Under the pieces are notes generated by a model. The model was not told where the DNA came from. It saw nothing but the letters and a program-made list of their open reading frames with translations, and searched no databases. Both the position numbers and the translations under genes were made by a program. DNA of 64,000 bases from Orychophragmus violaceus (lineage: Eukaryota; Streptophyta; Magnoliopsida; Brassicales; Brassicaceae), in the NCBI GenBank assembly GCA_030180135.1, contig CM058231.1:29081034-29145033 (forward strand). The letters run 5' to 3'. Below, piece after piece: positions 1 through 10,961 of the stretch. Each line of letters begins with the position of its first letter. Positions within the stretch are counted from its first letter, which is position 1.

Positions 1-536
1 TGTTTATGATAATTATATTTGTTTGCATGTACTCCTTTTAAGTCTTTCTTTCTCTCACATTATTATGTTTCTTATAAAAATTCTTTTCTTTTCTGATGTG
101 CTTCTCTTTTGTTTATATCATTCGATCTTACGCTTCTCTTCTTTTTGCTCAAGGTTTATGGTTTTGGAATTAAGGTTTAAATTTAATATAATGATATTGT
201 TTTAAATTATTTTGTGTTAGTGTTTATATTTCGTGATTTATGAGTTCACATGATCATTTTTATTATTATAATATAAATGAAAAGAATAAACTTGAGAAAG
301 TTTTCAAATTTATACATAAAATTCCAGGAAATTTTGAAACATTTATAAATGTTGGTACTGCACTTTATTACATTACCAAAAACGCTTCTGGTTAAGTTTG
401 AAATGATTTTCGAGAGCTTTTAAAATTGTTTTGAAAATTGTTGAAAGTATTCGATAAACAGAAAACGTGATAAAATGTACATGTGCATGAATATACTTCA
501 TGTGTGCGTCAGCGGGAGGCTAGTTGCACTAGTAAA
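1..536. other. AT-rich flank, no gene seen
   Basis: AT-rich sequence with only very short open frames. No domain, terminal repeat or RNA gene was recognised. Confidence 0.6.
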
Positions 537-2008
537 AAAATTGTATATAACCACATTTTATTTTGTGATTATGGCTAATATTTCGTAGCTATAAAAGGTT
601 TTAATCACAAAAAATGTGACTATACAATTATGACTATTTATTTTTGTGTCTAAATCGTGACAAAAAACCACTTTTTTTATCACGATTTTTCATGATAAGA
701 TTTGCCACGTTCTGTCACGTTTATTTCGTGACATATGGTTAATTTGTCACGTTATATCTTATAATTAAACGTGGCTGATTTCAAATGTTAAAAAAAAAAC
801 TAAATACAAATATTTGAAATACACAAATATTACAAAATAAGACACAAAAAATACAAAAACATAAAAAATACAATATATATATATATATATATATATCAAT
901 TTCTGTATGCTCATATTATCTACTAAATTTTAATAAAATGATTAAAATTAAATATATAAATGTATATGATTTTAAAAAAGTATTAAACAAATATTTGTTA
1001 TTTATTACTACTAACAAAAAAATATACACACAAACATACAAACAAATATACAAAAATACATAAAATATTTATTATTTACTGTCAACCACTGCCGTCTACT
1101 CTATTGACCACACAATCAGCTCCGGCTACCACCGCCATCATCTCCGGCGACCACCATCATCGTCTTCTTGCCACCAATGAAATCCGCCACCACCAAAAGC
1201 TCATCTTCCTCGAAAACTGCCACCACCAGACCTGAGACTCATCGCAATCGGCGGCTTGTTTCTGGTGACGACGACGTTGGTGGATGAGGAGAAGCAGGAG
1301 ACTGACGGAGAAGAAGAAGTTCAGAGCTCTTCGTCTTCTTTCTAACCGATTCACCTTCATCTTCGTCTTCTTACAAACCCTTGACCCTTGATGTGAGGCG
1401 TAGTCAGAAGTCAGAAGAAACAAAAAAAATTAACAGAATCTGGAGAAGAAAATCGAAAAAGAGAACAACCTATAACGCGAGATAAGCATGCTTGTTCTCT
1501 GCTTTCATGAGATCTATGAGGATGGTCTTGAATTCGTGAGATCTTATCCTCAAAGGAGACTTCTTGAAACTAAATAGAAAAAGTGTTTACCGCGTGAGGA
1601 TGAGGGAAGAAGGAAAAGGGGGGGGGGGGGGACATTATTTTATTATGTTTAAAGAGAATGGATGGTTGAGATTAAAAATTAGATGGAGATATAACGGTTT
1701 AGAGAATGATCCGTGTGATAAAAATTTTAGTCAATAGAAATAATTTGAATATAATTAATATACATGCCTAAATCATGATTAATTATACACGATTTAGCAA
1801 CATTATTTTTTCGTGGATAGATAGACACGAATATTTCGTGACAAATCGTGGCTATAATAAGTCACGTTTTTTATCGTGACTATAACGTGACTAATTGCCA
1901 CGTTTTTTTGCCACATTATTGATACGTTTTTTTGCCACATAACTAATTATATCTAATTCGTGACTGATTTAAAAAAGCCAAATCGTGGCTATATTTAATT
2001 TCTGAGTG
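537..2008. mobile_element. CACTA-like non-autonomous element
   Basis: The left end begins CACTAGTAAAAAAATTG. The right end, read on the minus strand, begins CACTCAGAAAT, so the two form degenerate inverted ends. Many short subterminal copies of GTCACG, CGTGAC and CGTGGCTAT lie near both ends in both orientations (about 600-780 and 1780-1995), as is usual for CACTA transposase binding regions. No transposase is present. The 3-bp flanks (TTG and TAT) do not match, so either the right end is mutated or the limit is off by a few bases. The family call is an inference from end sequence and subterminal repeats. Confidence 0.55.
1081..1440 (-). other. GC-richer segment inside the CACTA-like element, possible captured fragment
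   Basis: This block differs in composition from the AT-rich arms around it and is rich in CCACC, CCGCC and CTCCGG. It holds an 88-codon frame (1157-1423, minus) whose product is basic and low in complexity, with a run of leucines and tryptophan repeats. I recognise no domain. It could be a captured piece of a host 5' region or simply simple-sequence DNA. A G-homopolymer follows at about 1619-1631. Confidence 0.3.
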
Positions 2009-2606
2009 TATATGAGTGTAAATATTTGCGCGAAGATTGAATTTAATGCGATCGCTTGATTTACATTCGCTCTAGATAGTTGGAGGATATGATCATTATG
2101 AATATGATATAGCTATAGCTTATGTATATATAGGTATCACGGCACTCTTGATTGTCGTTACAATTTGTCCCATTCCCTTTCGTAGGTTAATAATTAACTC
2201 TCATCTTTCATATATTACCTGAAAAGCAAAATAAATAAATTGATGTTTATTTTATTAGATTTACATCTCATACGATCAGTTTATCAGTTTAGTATGTTTT
2301 TTTACAAAAACTATACATATTTTAGATCGAATTACATGTTAAGTAAATTTTAATAAATCTCTTTGATAATATACACTATTTAATTTTATAAAAGTTAAAA
2401 CTGATTGAACATATAAATTTCAAAATATTTTTCACATTGCATTAAAAACAATTTCCAATGATGAGAATTGAAATTAAATATATATTGACCAAAAATATTC
2501 ATTCATTAAATCATAAATCTTTTATATACTCAGAAATTTTACATTTTAAGTTGAAAATATAAATAAATCATGTTGTTAAATATATTTAAGTTTAATGATA
2601 AAACAA

Positions 2607-3956
2607 AGGAAAATTGTCATAAAAACTCTCAACTATGTGATTTGGACCAAAAATACATGATTTTTCTAATAGATAAAGAAATCATCAAGCTTTTGTTGAC
2701 TTTCATTTTAAATCAGGAATTTTACGTTGACTAGCCAATTTAGACACACCATTAACTCATTTAACAGAAGGAAATAATGGTGTTATGTTAGACTCCATTG
2801 ACAAAACGTCGTTGTTTTGAACTTTTTTTTAACATACATGAATAATGTAAAAATGGGGTTTGAACCAAGACTTCTAAGCCTTAAAAGTTTTTTACCATTG
2901 TGCCACAACTGTAGTGTAGTTACAAACAATTTTATACATAAAAACTTCCCGCTTTTTAAACATTTATATACAAACATGCTTAAAATCTATTAATTAATAT
3001 TTTGCATTTTTATAATATTAAACTGTTTTAGTTAATATCATAAAAACGATTTTATAATATTATTTAAAAAACTTTTTTAAAAACTGTACTTTTAAATTGA
3101 CATTTCTATAATATTAATTAATACATTTTAGAAAAAACTGTATCAACTAATATTATAAAATGTTTTAAAAAATAATATTATAAAATGGTCTTATAATATT
3201 AGTAAATAATATTATAAATAAAACTATAAAAAACATTTTTATAATATTAGTTGATACAGTTTTTAAAAACATTTTATAAATAATATTATAAAGACATTTT
3301 TATAAATAATTTTTTTTAAAACATATTTGTATAAATGGAAAAACTTCTCAATGTCAATAAACATTAGGACATCTCCAATATATTACTCCATTTTTTACTT
3401 CAAATTAAAATGAACTCATTGCAAAATTGAGTTGAGTTCTACTCCAACCCTATTCCATTTTGTAGTAAAAAATGGAGTCATATGTAAAAAAAAGAGTGAA
3501 AATATAATTACTTCATATTTGGAGTAATCCCATTTTTTACTCTATTTTGGAGTTAAAAATGAAGTAAATTAAGTTGGAGAAGATTTACTCTCAAATGGAG
3601 TTTGAAGTGAATGACCCATATAAGTATTTAAAGACGTGAGTTCGAGCCTCGCCAACAACATGGTTTTGTTTTGTTTTTTAAATAACATAAAACGACGCCT
3701 TTTATGTTCATTTTCTTAGATATTAACAAGAAATAAAACGACGTCATTTTGATTAAACATAAATTATCAGGAGAATTTAACACCATTATTTTATTTTGTT
3801 AAGTGAGATAAAGGTGTGTCTAAATTGGCTAGCCAACCAACGTAAAGTTTATGATTTAAAATGACAGTAAAAAAGTCATGATTTATTAATTCACTGAGAA
3901 CATCATGTATTTTTCGGTCAAAATCACATAGTTGAGAGTTTTTATGATAATTTCCT
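2607..3956. mobile_element. Mutator-type element with long terminal inverted repeats, no transposase
   Basis: The left end AGGAAAATTGTCATAAAA and the right end read in reverse, AGGAAATTATCATAAAA, begin inverted repeats of roughly 200 bp (about 2607-2820 and 3735-3956), with some differences inside. A perfect 9-bp direct repeat ATAAAACAA flanks the element (2598-2606 and 3957-3965). Long TIRs with a 9-bp TSD are the hallmark of Mutator-like elements. The AT-rich interior has smaller inverted repeats (about 3090-3310) and a block rich in ACTCCA and TGGAGT (about 3380-3610) that may be another MITE. No coding capacity was recognised, so it would depend on a transposase supplied elsewhere. Confidence 0.8.
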
Positions 3957-4106
3957 ATAAAACAAGTTTCGACGGTCACTACACTACTAATAGTCTAAAG
4001 GTTAAGAAACCGCATAAACTGTCATCCAAAGCATTTGAAATCCTAATCAATCGTTTAAACGTTTCATCTTTAACCTAATCGTTTTAGAAGAAAATCAAAA
4101 ACATAT

Positions 4107-4785
4107 TGTTGGAGTGGGCTTAGCCCACCTGATTAGCCATATCCATCTTGATTACCAAAGGCCCATTTCTATAAATCGGCCGATTTCAGCCCATATCTGA
4201 CTTCCACGGGCCAACCGGTCTATCATCATTACCACGCCGATCTACATGATCGAGCTCACTCGAGAGATGACGCGTGGCGGATTAAATCGGCGAATAGTGA
4301 CCTATTAAGACGATAGCCCGACATCGTACAATGATAACCCCACAAAAGCGCCGCAGAGCAACTCAGATACAAGTCTCGAGATACAATACCCCGAAAAGAC
4401 GCGAGAGACGACACGTCGCACCGAATTGAAGGGGATCTAACACTGCGATTTCTCCTATAAATACTCCTCAAAGGTCATGCATTAAAGACAAAATTTATTA
4501 CTCGCAACCACCAGTACTCTTTGTAATCGCTATAATTTCAGTTTGCTCTCTCGAGCTCGGTTTGGAACACCGAACTGATCTCCCTTCGGAATCAGCTCAA
4601 AAGTTTAAATTTTTTTGCCTTCTCACGGCAACATTAATACAAATACGGCTCTCGGCCTACTCTCCACTCAAAACACCGACCTGTTTTTATTTCTTTAATC
4701 TCGTCAACGTCAAATCTTTCTAATTAAAAATGAAATCTGGTCCTAATCAATATTTAAACATACTTAGTGATCCTCGGGATCAACA
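4107..4785 (+). repeat. 5' LTR of the Tat-like Gypsy element
   Basis: 679 bp, beginning TGTTGGAGTGGG and ending GGGATCAACA. A TATAAATA box lies at 4456-4463. The first 573 bp align without length change to 19444-20016. The sequence just after the LTR (from 4786, ATTGACACTAG) would be the primer-binding site but no longer matches a tRNA clearly. Confidence 0.75.
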
Positions 4786-5561
4786 ATTGACACTAGAAGG
4801 AGGGGGTCTCAGATATTTCCTATACACAAAGAAAGATTCAGAAATGACGAGACCACCAATGCCGTTGTTAAACCAGGTGAACGACCAGACAAATGCATCT
4901 TAAATCACTGTGACCTCATCAACGTTAGCAACCTCGGCAACAGGAGCCCCCATGGGAATTCCTGCACCTTTGGCCGCACGAGTACTGCCCCAGAACTTGA
5001 ACCCGGTTACATCGTCAGCACCCGTTATTCTCAGCGGTTCGAGCCAAGAAACACCGAACCATCAAGCCGAGACGATGTCACATCCCCTACACTCACGCAT
5101 TCCAAACACCAGTGGGACAACTCGCCCCGATCTCCATGCTGTATACCCTTCTGGGCAGGATGGACATGTTAACCCATGACAAAAACGAGCGTTTCGCCGA
5201 ACTCGAAGCAAGCATGGGGATCCCCAACATCCGCCCGGACAATCTCAGGTCTCCGGCCGACAAAAATCGGAGGCACGCCATGAGGGCAGATATATTACGC
5301 TACAACGAAACCTCTTCGGAGACTAAACACCAGAGCCAAGGGAGCCATCTAGACATTTAGTTAGCATGGCTAATGGACTAGCCCCTAGTATCACAGGTCT
5401 TACAAACAGCATCTCGGCGGACCTGCTACAGACAGTCACCGATTCAGAACGCGACTTCGAGATCAAAGCTATGAAGGAAAAAATCCAAGAAACGAACTCA
5501 AGGGTGCACCAAGCCATCAGTTCGGTTCCGAGATCAACCGCGTACTACAAGAAACGCAGAA

Positions 5562-6767
5562 TGATATATCATGGTTTTTACCGGTTTTATGCCATGATAC
5601 AGTTGTGTTTTTAGTGTCTTTTGTGTTCTTTTAGAGTCTTTTACAGGTATAATCAGGTTTGGAGCTAAATTGGAGATAATGGAGCATTTTGGAGATTTTT
5701 GGAGTGATTGGCCGAGAGATAGAGTTCGCTGTCCGAAACAGAGAAAGGTGTCGATCGTTGCATGCCTAGCATCGATCGATGCACCAGCGAGATGGGCCAA
5801 AATTAGGCGGTTTAGAAGAATCAAGATATTGCACTTTGATCCAGAAGTTCCTGATATTTACAAAGAAGCCCCTGGCCGAGATTAGACCTATATAATAGAG
5901 TTTTTAGTGTTTTAATTAGATACGCTTTACAATACACTTTCATAATTAAGAGCAGAGGATTTTTAGAGCTTTTGGGGCTGATCTGAACCTTTACTTCATC
6001 TGTATTTGGAGAAGATTTCGAACCCCTTTTACTCTTATTCTTTTATGCAATCTATTATTTATATGATTATGTTTTCATCAATCATGTCTGAGTAGATTCC
6101 TTGTTAGGTTTAGGGTTTCTCACATAGGATTTCATGACTTGCTAGACTTGTTCAAATTCAGTTAAGGATTCAAACTATATTTGTTCTTCAATTTAATTGT
6201 GCTTAAAGCTAGTTCTAACCTGATCAATTAGAATCTAGATCTTAGGTTGCTAAATACGTCACGGAAGTGGGGTTTAGGAATCTGAACTAATTAAATTGGG
6301 CAATTAAACTTTGCGCAAACGGAAGTTTGGTTTAGGATAATTGTGAACATATCAAACTTGGAATTAATGCTAGTTTAATCTGTTAGTTCTCGCAAACGAA
6401 AGTTTGGTTTGCTGCACTTAGACTTAGAGAATTATCGCAAAGGAATTTGGTTAATTCTATATTTGTGTTTTGAGTTCTAGAACTGTGCTTAATTAGATCC
6501 TTGCTGAATGAACTGTCTGCTTGTCTGATTTCCTGAGAACGCCCTAGACCTAGCGCTCTTAATAACTTGCTTCACAACCAACAATCTTCGCTATCTGCTT
6601 ACTTTCTTGCATTGCTTTTAATTCAATTACATTGCTTTCTTCCTAGTTAAATTCCTGTTCTTGAGCTATTGAACACCAGAGTCTCTGTGGATTTCAATAC
6701 CCTATATACTACATTGATATTGCTGTGCACTTGCAGTTTAGTATAGGGATTAATTCTTGACCTATCA
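5562..6767 (+). mobile_element. Solo LTR of an Athila-type Gypsy element
   Basis: 1206 bp from TGATATATCATGG to GACCTATCA, flanked by a perfect 5-bp TSD CAGAA (5557-5561 and 6768-6772). Long blocks match the LTRs at 43480-44664 and 49952-51136, for example the segment around 6300-6460 with its two AACG(G/A)AAGTTTGG motifs and the block near 5850 ending AAAGAAGCCCC. A TATA-like stretch is at 5889-5897. No internal region is present, so it formed by recombination between the two LTRs of a full element inserted in the older gag gene. Confidence 0.9.
5748..5782. repeat. Paired 14-bp dyads (solo LTR)
   Basis: GTGTCGATCGTTGC at 5748-5761 and GCATCGATCGATGC at 5769-5782, with a 7-bp spacer. They lie in the solo LTR at the position equivalent to the pairs in the Athila-like LTRs. 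Confidence 0.85.
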
Positions 6768-7899
6768 CAGAACACGCCCTTTACCCGCTGGATCTCTTCG
6801 ATTCCTTTCCACCACACTAGAAAAGTATATTTGCTGCCTTACAGTGGGAACACCGACCCCAGCCAATACTTAATGACATTTACTATCGCCATGGGTCACA
6901 CCCACTTCTCCCTCGAAGAACGCGAGGCCAGTTACTGTCTGCTGTTTATGGAAAACCTTCCTGGCCCGGCTCTGACCTGGTTCGCTAGATTGAAGAAGCA
7001 TTCTATTGAAAACTTCAAAAAGCTTTCTACCGCGTTCCTTAAACACTACTCTATGTTCATCCATCACTCTACGTCAAGTGCCGACCTCTGGACCTTGCAT
7101 CAAGGAGCCAAAGAGACTCTCAAGTCTTTCACTGAACGCCTCAAAGCAACCGCCTCGCGAGCCACGATTACCGACGAAGCCGTATTACCTGCGATGAGGA
7201 ACAGTTTATGGTACGAATCAAGCTTCAAACAGGATCTGATGGTAAACATGTCGCACTCGCTGAAAGACGCCATCCATCGGGCCAAACATATTCATTGAAG
7301 TCGAAGAAGAGAAAGCAACCTTCTCAAAGAAACACGCTGCTCAAAAGGTCCCGACCTCGAAGTAAAAATCCCACGAAGAATGCTATGAACCACGCGAACC
7401 ACGACAACATTACGACGAGGACTTCCAGAACATCAAAGGAAACGAGCCGCTTCCTTTCTCCTGAACAAGGCGCCAATCTACCTCCACATAGATGACCCCT
7501 GACAGACCATGTTTGTCCCGCCTGAACAACCAGTGCAACCTCTCTTGTGGAACAAATGGGGGCGCCCCGAAGAACCTAGGGACGATCAGGCTTACTGCAG
7601 CTTACATAAGAGGAACGGACACCCTACCGAGCTGTGCAACAGACTTAGAAGGACCCTCCTAGCCGGATTCCAAAAGGGGGAAATTAAGTTGGCCGACCAA
7701 CAGCCCCAGCGGGGCAATCAAAATAAAGCTCAAAATGACGATCGACGTCAGAATCAAGATAGAAAAGGCCAGGAAACGAAAGACGCTAGGTGGATAACCG
7801 AGAGAAAGGAATCAACCAGAATCAACGATCGGTCTCTCGAGACCGAGATGATGATCCGCGACAACAGGAACTGACCAGGAAGATCCACACAACCAACCA

Positions 7900-8904
7900 T
7901 AGAGGCGGCAAGATCAGAGAGACGAATCATCCCCACCAGCACGTAAGGTCATCATAATGATAATGGGAGGCCTCTTTTCTCGAGACGACACAGTACGATT
8001 GATCATGTCGCACAAAAGGTAGATTGGAACCTCCCAGAAGCTAGAACATGGATAAGACGTGGGTATCCTGGGCTTAACTTTCACCGAAGCAGACACCAAA
8101 GGATTCGAATAGCCACATAACGACCCTCTAGTCATCTGTCTACGAGTTGCCGACCATGATCTAAACCGGGTCATGTCGACACTAGGAGCTCGGTACATCT
8201 CATCTTCAAGGAAACACTGGCGAAAATAAACCTTCACGGATATAAGGTAAAACCGTATGTCGCTTCGCTCACAAGCTTCGCCAGGGACACCAATATAGCG
8301 GTAGGAACCATCAAGCATCCCATCTACGTGGGCCGGTTGACGATGATAGTCAAATTCGTGGTAACCGATAAGGCCGCGATCTACGATGCCGTCCTCAGAA
8401 CCCCTTGGCTGAATTCGATAAAGGCGGTCGCTTCGACCTACCATCAGTGTATCAAGTTCTCTAACCAGTATGGAGTCTACACAATTCAAAGCGATCAAAG
8501 AATGTCTCACACATGCTTCATTATCGAACACAAGCTGCAAAACCCATCCCCGACATGCTTCAGCGTCGGCAGCCGGGGTCCCAAAGAAGCCATGTACCCG
8601 CTCTCCGGATAAAGGGGTCGACGCCATCCATGGAGACCACCACGAACCCGCCCCAGAACTCAACAACGTGAGAACAGAAGCCAGAGTATTCACCAAAGGC
8701 AAATTGGTCCTGCGAAGGGTCTCTGAGAGCGCCCCCGAGGGAGATAAGTGGCGTCACATGTGGAGAGAGGGGAGGACCTCCTCTAGTTGGGAAGGTCCGT
8801 ACATCATCTCGAAAGCGGCCAGACCAGAAATCTACAAAATATCAACCTTAAGCGGCGACAAACTCCGACGTTTTTGGAACTCATTGAACCTCAGAAAAAA
8901 CTAA
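7900..8904 (+). pseudogene. pol remnant: retropepsin segment joined to an integrase C-terminal tail
   Basis: The frame at 8220-8530 reads as the C-terminal part of a Gypsy retropepsin region: GTIKHPIYVGRLTMIVKF, then AAIYDAVLRTPWL and STYHQCIKF. A later frame (within 8470-8904) carries KGKLVLRRV, WEGPYIISKA and FWNSLNLRK, typical of the end of Gypsy integrase. Reverse transcriptase, RNase H and the integrase core should lie between them (more than 2 kb) and are absent, so a large internal deletion joined protease to the end of integrase. Stops and frame changes are present throughout. The minus-strand frame at 7914-8702 is a shadow. Confidence 0.65.
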
Positions 8905-9068
8905 CCACCACAACCCATCCCCGACGTGAAGTATGCCGACCTATCTTTCCTTCAGTAATATTTGTAAGTCACCGAAATACGAATGACTTGATCCTCTCTT
9001 TAAAAAGGGGGTACGTAGGAAACCCCTAACACGGGCACAACTGTTATCTTAGTTAATCTTTTTATTCA

Positions 9069-9400
9069 AAAAGCTTTCCTGATGCTTAAAAGCCGAGCCC
9101 AGAGTCACAAAGCACACCATCAATCATTTCTTAAAGTCGAAGCTCCGCGCTCGCACAACAAAAAGCGTTCCCGATGCTTGAAAGCCGAGCCCATACTCGA
9201 AAAGCACACAACCAATCAGTGCTTAAAAGTTGAAGCTCCGCGCTCGCACCCCGACACACATGCTATAAGTGCCTAAGTCGAGCTCAGACTCGCACCAAAG
9301 CATTCTCAATGCTTAAAGACAAGCACCAAACACATAACTCATTAAAACACGCTTGGAGTACAGCTACCATTCTCAGTGCTTAAAAGTTTTGCACCAACGT
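9069..9400. repeat. Tandem repeat of about 92 bp in the Gypsy 3' region
   Basis: Two good units (about 9069-9160 and 9161-9253) share GATGCTT(A/G)AAAGCCGAGCCC and AAGCTCCGCGCTCGCAC. A third, degenerate unit continues to about 9400. Tandem arrays in the 3' non-coding part are known from Tat and Ogre-type elements. Confidence 0.7.
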
Positions 9401-9599
9401 ATATAGCGAAGAAACGCAAACCGTCTATTAATTGAATAGATTACAAAAGAAAAACTTTACAAATAAAGGCCACAACATGGTCTAGCCAGAAAGAGAAACG
9501 ACATGGGAGGAGAGAGGTTTGGAAACCACTGCAGACCGATTCTATGCAAGAACTGAATCAGCCGCACCCTGCTCAATAGAAAAAGATTCGAAATCAGAA

Positions 9600-10282
9600 G
9601 GAACTTTGAAATCCTTATCAGCAAGGTCAGGGAATCAGATCTTATCCAGCATGGCGGCAAATTTGGTCTCATCCGTTTTGAGCTGAGAAATGCGTGAGGG
9701 GGGAGAAATTAGACCATCTTATTCTTCCAGTGTCTTGAGACACCCGCGCGTGCCCATCACTTGGCTGACCTTCAACAAAGGGTTGTACGCTTCGTCCCGA
9801 CCAGCAAGATGAGCCCGAATCTTTTCAATATGGGTGGTCCATCTCTTCCGCGCAAACACCCACCTCCCCGCAAAATCAGCTCTCTCCTTAGAAAGCACGA
9901 CCTTTCCCGCTTCAACCATAACCTTCAGCTCAGAAGTCTCGTCTCAAAGCGCATCCTGATATGCGCTAATGGACGCGACCTCATCCTTGGCAATACCAAG
10001 CCCCTCCGCCAACTTGACCACGGTCTCCTTACATTCTGCCAATTGGAACTCGAGTGCCTCCAAACGCGCCCGTTCCTTTTCAAAGTCCTATCCAATTTGG
10101 TCCGCGGTAAAAACCCGAACCACTTGTCGCTTTAGCGCAGAAGACCGCTCTTTCTCCATCTTGATCCCTTTCTTCAGCTTGGCATATTGTGTTTTCTCCT
10201 CCTTCAGTCGTTTCCTCAGCTCGTATATCCGCGCCATGCATTACTTCTCACGCATCAAGAGCTGATTCACCTTGGCTCCACC
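9600..10282 (-). pseudogene. Antisense ORF of the Tat-like element, C-terminal coiled-coil part
   Basis: On the minus strand this stretch encodes a charged, coiled-coil-like region (for example ADFAGRWVFARKRWTTHIEKIRAHLAGRDEA, given here only by its ends: ADFAGRW at about 9870 and AGRDEAYNP at about 9780), with stops. It is in the same orientation as the antisense ORF at 17933-18532, from which Copia C separates it. Plus-strand frames here (9761-10135, 9969-10265) are shadows. The function of this antisense protein in Tat elements is not established. I did not recognise a catalytic domain. Confidence 0.45.
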
Positions 10283-10961
10283 TGAAGGAATTTCTAGCAG
10301 ATCCTAATCATATTAGGCAACCCTGGTCTGAATTCCAAGCCTAGGATCTAGGGTTCATGTAATTGAATCATTGGGATCTCAGATTTACCTGGTGATTAGC
10401 AGCGGAAGATTTGCAGATAATCGAGATCTAGAGCGCCTCAAATGCTGCACCTCTACTGGTATCCACACGCACACAAACTGAACATCAGGGATGCTAGTGC
10501 CTATTGAGATCCAATCTCCAGAGAGGTTTCTATTCAAGTTCTGGTGGCTGTGAATTAGGTTAGGGATCAGTTTAGGTCGACCATATATCTTATATATGTC
10601 GACTTAAACCATGACAGAATTAACCAACGATTAACCGAATTAATCTGATTAATCCGCGAGTGCATCGATCGTTGCACTATATGTATCGATCGATGCAGTC
10701 CCAGAACATTGATATCGAATGCATATCATATATGCATTCATTAGATCATTACATTAATGATCAACCTCGTCTTTAACGTCCAGTTTGCCTAGGTGTGTGA
10801 CCCTGTAGGATCATACAACACTAGCAATGAGTTCTAAACTCATTGATCATAAGTGGCTTCTAGCAAAGCATTATGACTACCTAGTATTATATGATTGTCT
10901 CATCTCGACAATACAACTATCACTTAGAGCAAGTACAATAGATTTCAGGACATTCCCAACA
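10283..10961 (-). repeat. 3' LTR of Copia C
   Basis: 679 bp, left end of the element as drawn. It differs at about seven single bases from the copy at 16434-17112. A TATA-like ATATATAAGATATATGG (minus) lies near 10580-10600. Confidence 0.95.
10662..10696. repeat. Paired 14-bp dyads (Copia C 3' LTR)
   Basis: GCATCGATCGTTGC (10662-10675) and GTATCGATCGATGC (10683-10696), with a 7-bp spacer. A separate palindrome with ATGCATAT arms lies about 30 bp further on. Confidence 0.9.

Larger units (their letters stand above)
4844..7874 (+). pseudogene. gag pseudogene of the Tat-like Gypsy element, split by a solo LTR
   Basis: Gag forms the particle that packages the element RNA. A start at 4844 gives about 22 codons before an in-frame stop, after which coding resumes in several frames (4910-5179, 5366-5561). 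The solo LTR then interrupts, and the 155-residue segment 6831-7298 has the core retrotransposon gag fold: a hydrophobic stretch around FTIAMGHTHFSLEE, then LPGPALTWFARL and LKSFTERL. Further frames at 7208-7495 and 7509-7874 supply the basic tail and a zinc-knuckle-like C-X2-H-X3-GH-X4-C motif near 7590-7640. Several frameshifts and stops make it non-functional. The gag call is firm for 6831-7298 and weaker for the upstream part. Confidence 0.7.

Noticed and set aside
500..536. Helitron 3' end (CTAGT near 530)
   Set aside because: No convincing GC-rich hairpin about 10 bases upstream, and the CACTAGT start of the next element explains the sequence.
2783..2977. 64-residue minus-strand ORF in the Mutator-type element
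   Set aside because: No similarity recognised; it lies partly in the inverted repeat and is of chance length.
2855..3650. tRNA gene from B-box-like words
   Set aside because: No A box at proper spacing and no cloverleaf could be drawn.
7914..8702. 262-residue minus-strand ORF
   Set aside because: Shadow of the GC-rich plus-strand pol remnant, whose motifs (TPWL, STYHQC) are recognisable.
9761..10265. Plus-strand ORFs of about 100-124 residues
   Set aside because: Shadows of the minus-strand antisense ORF of the Tat-like element.
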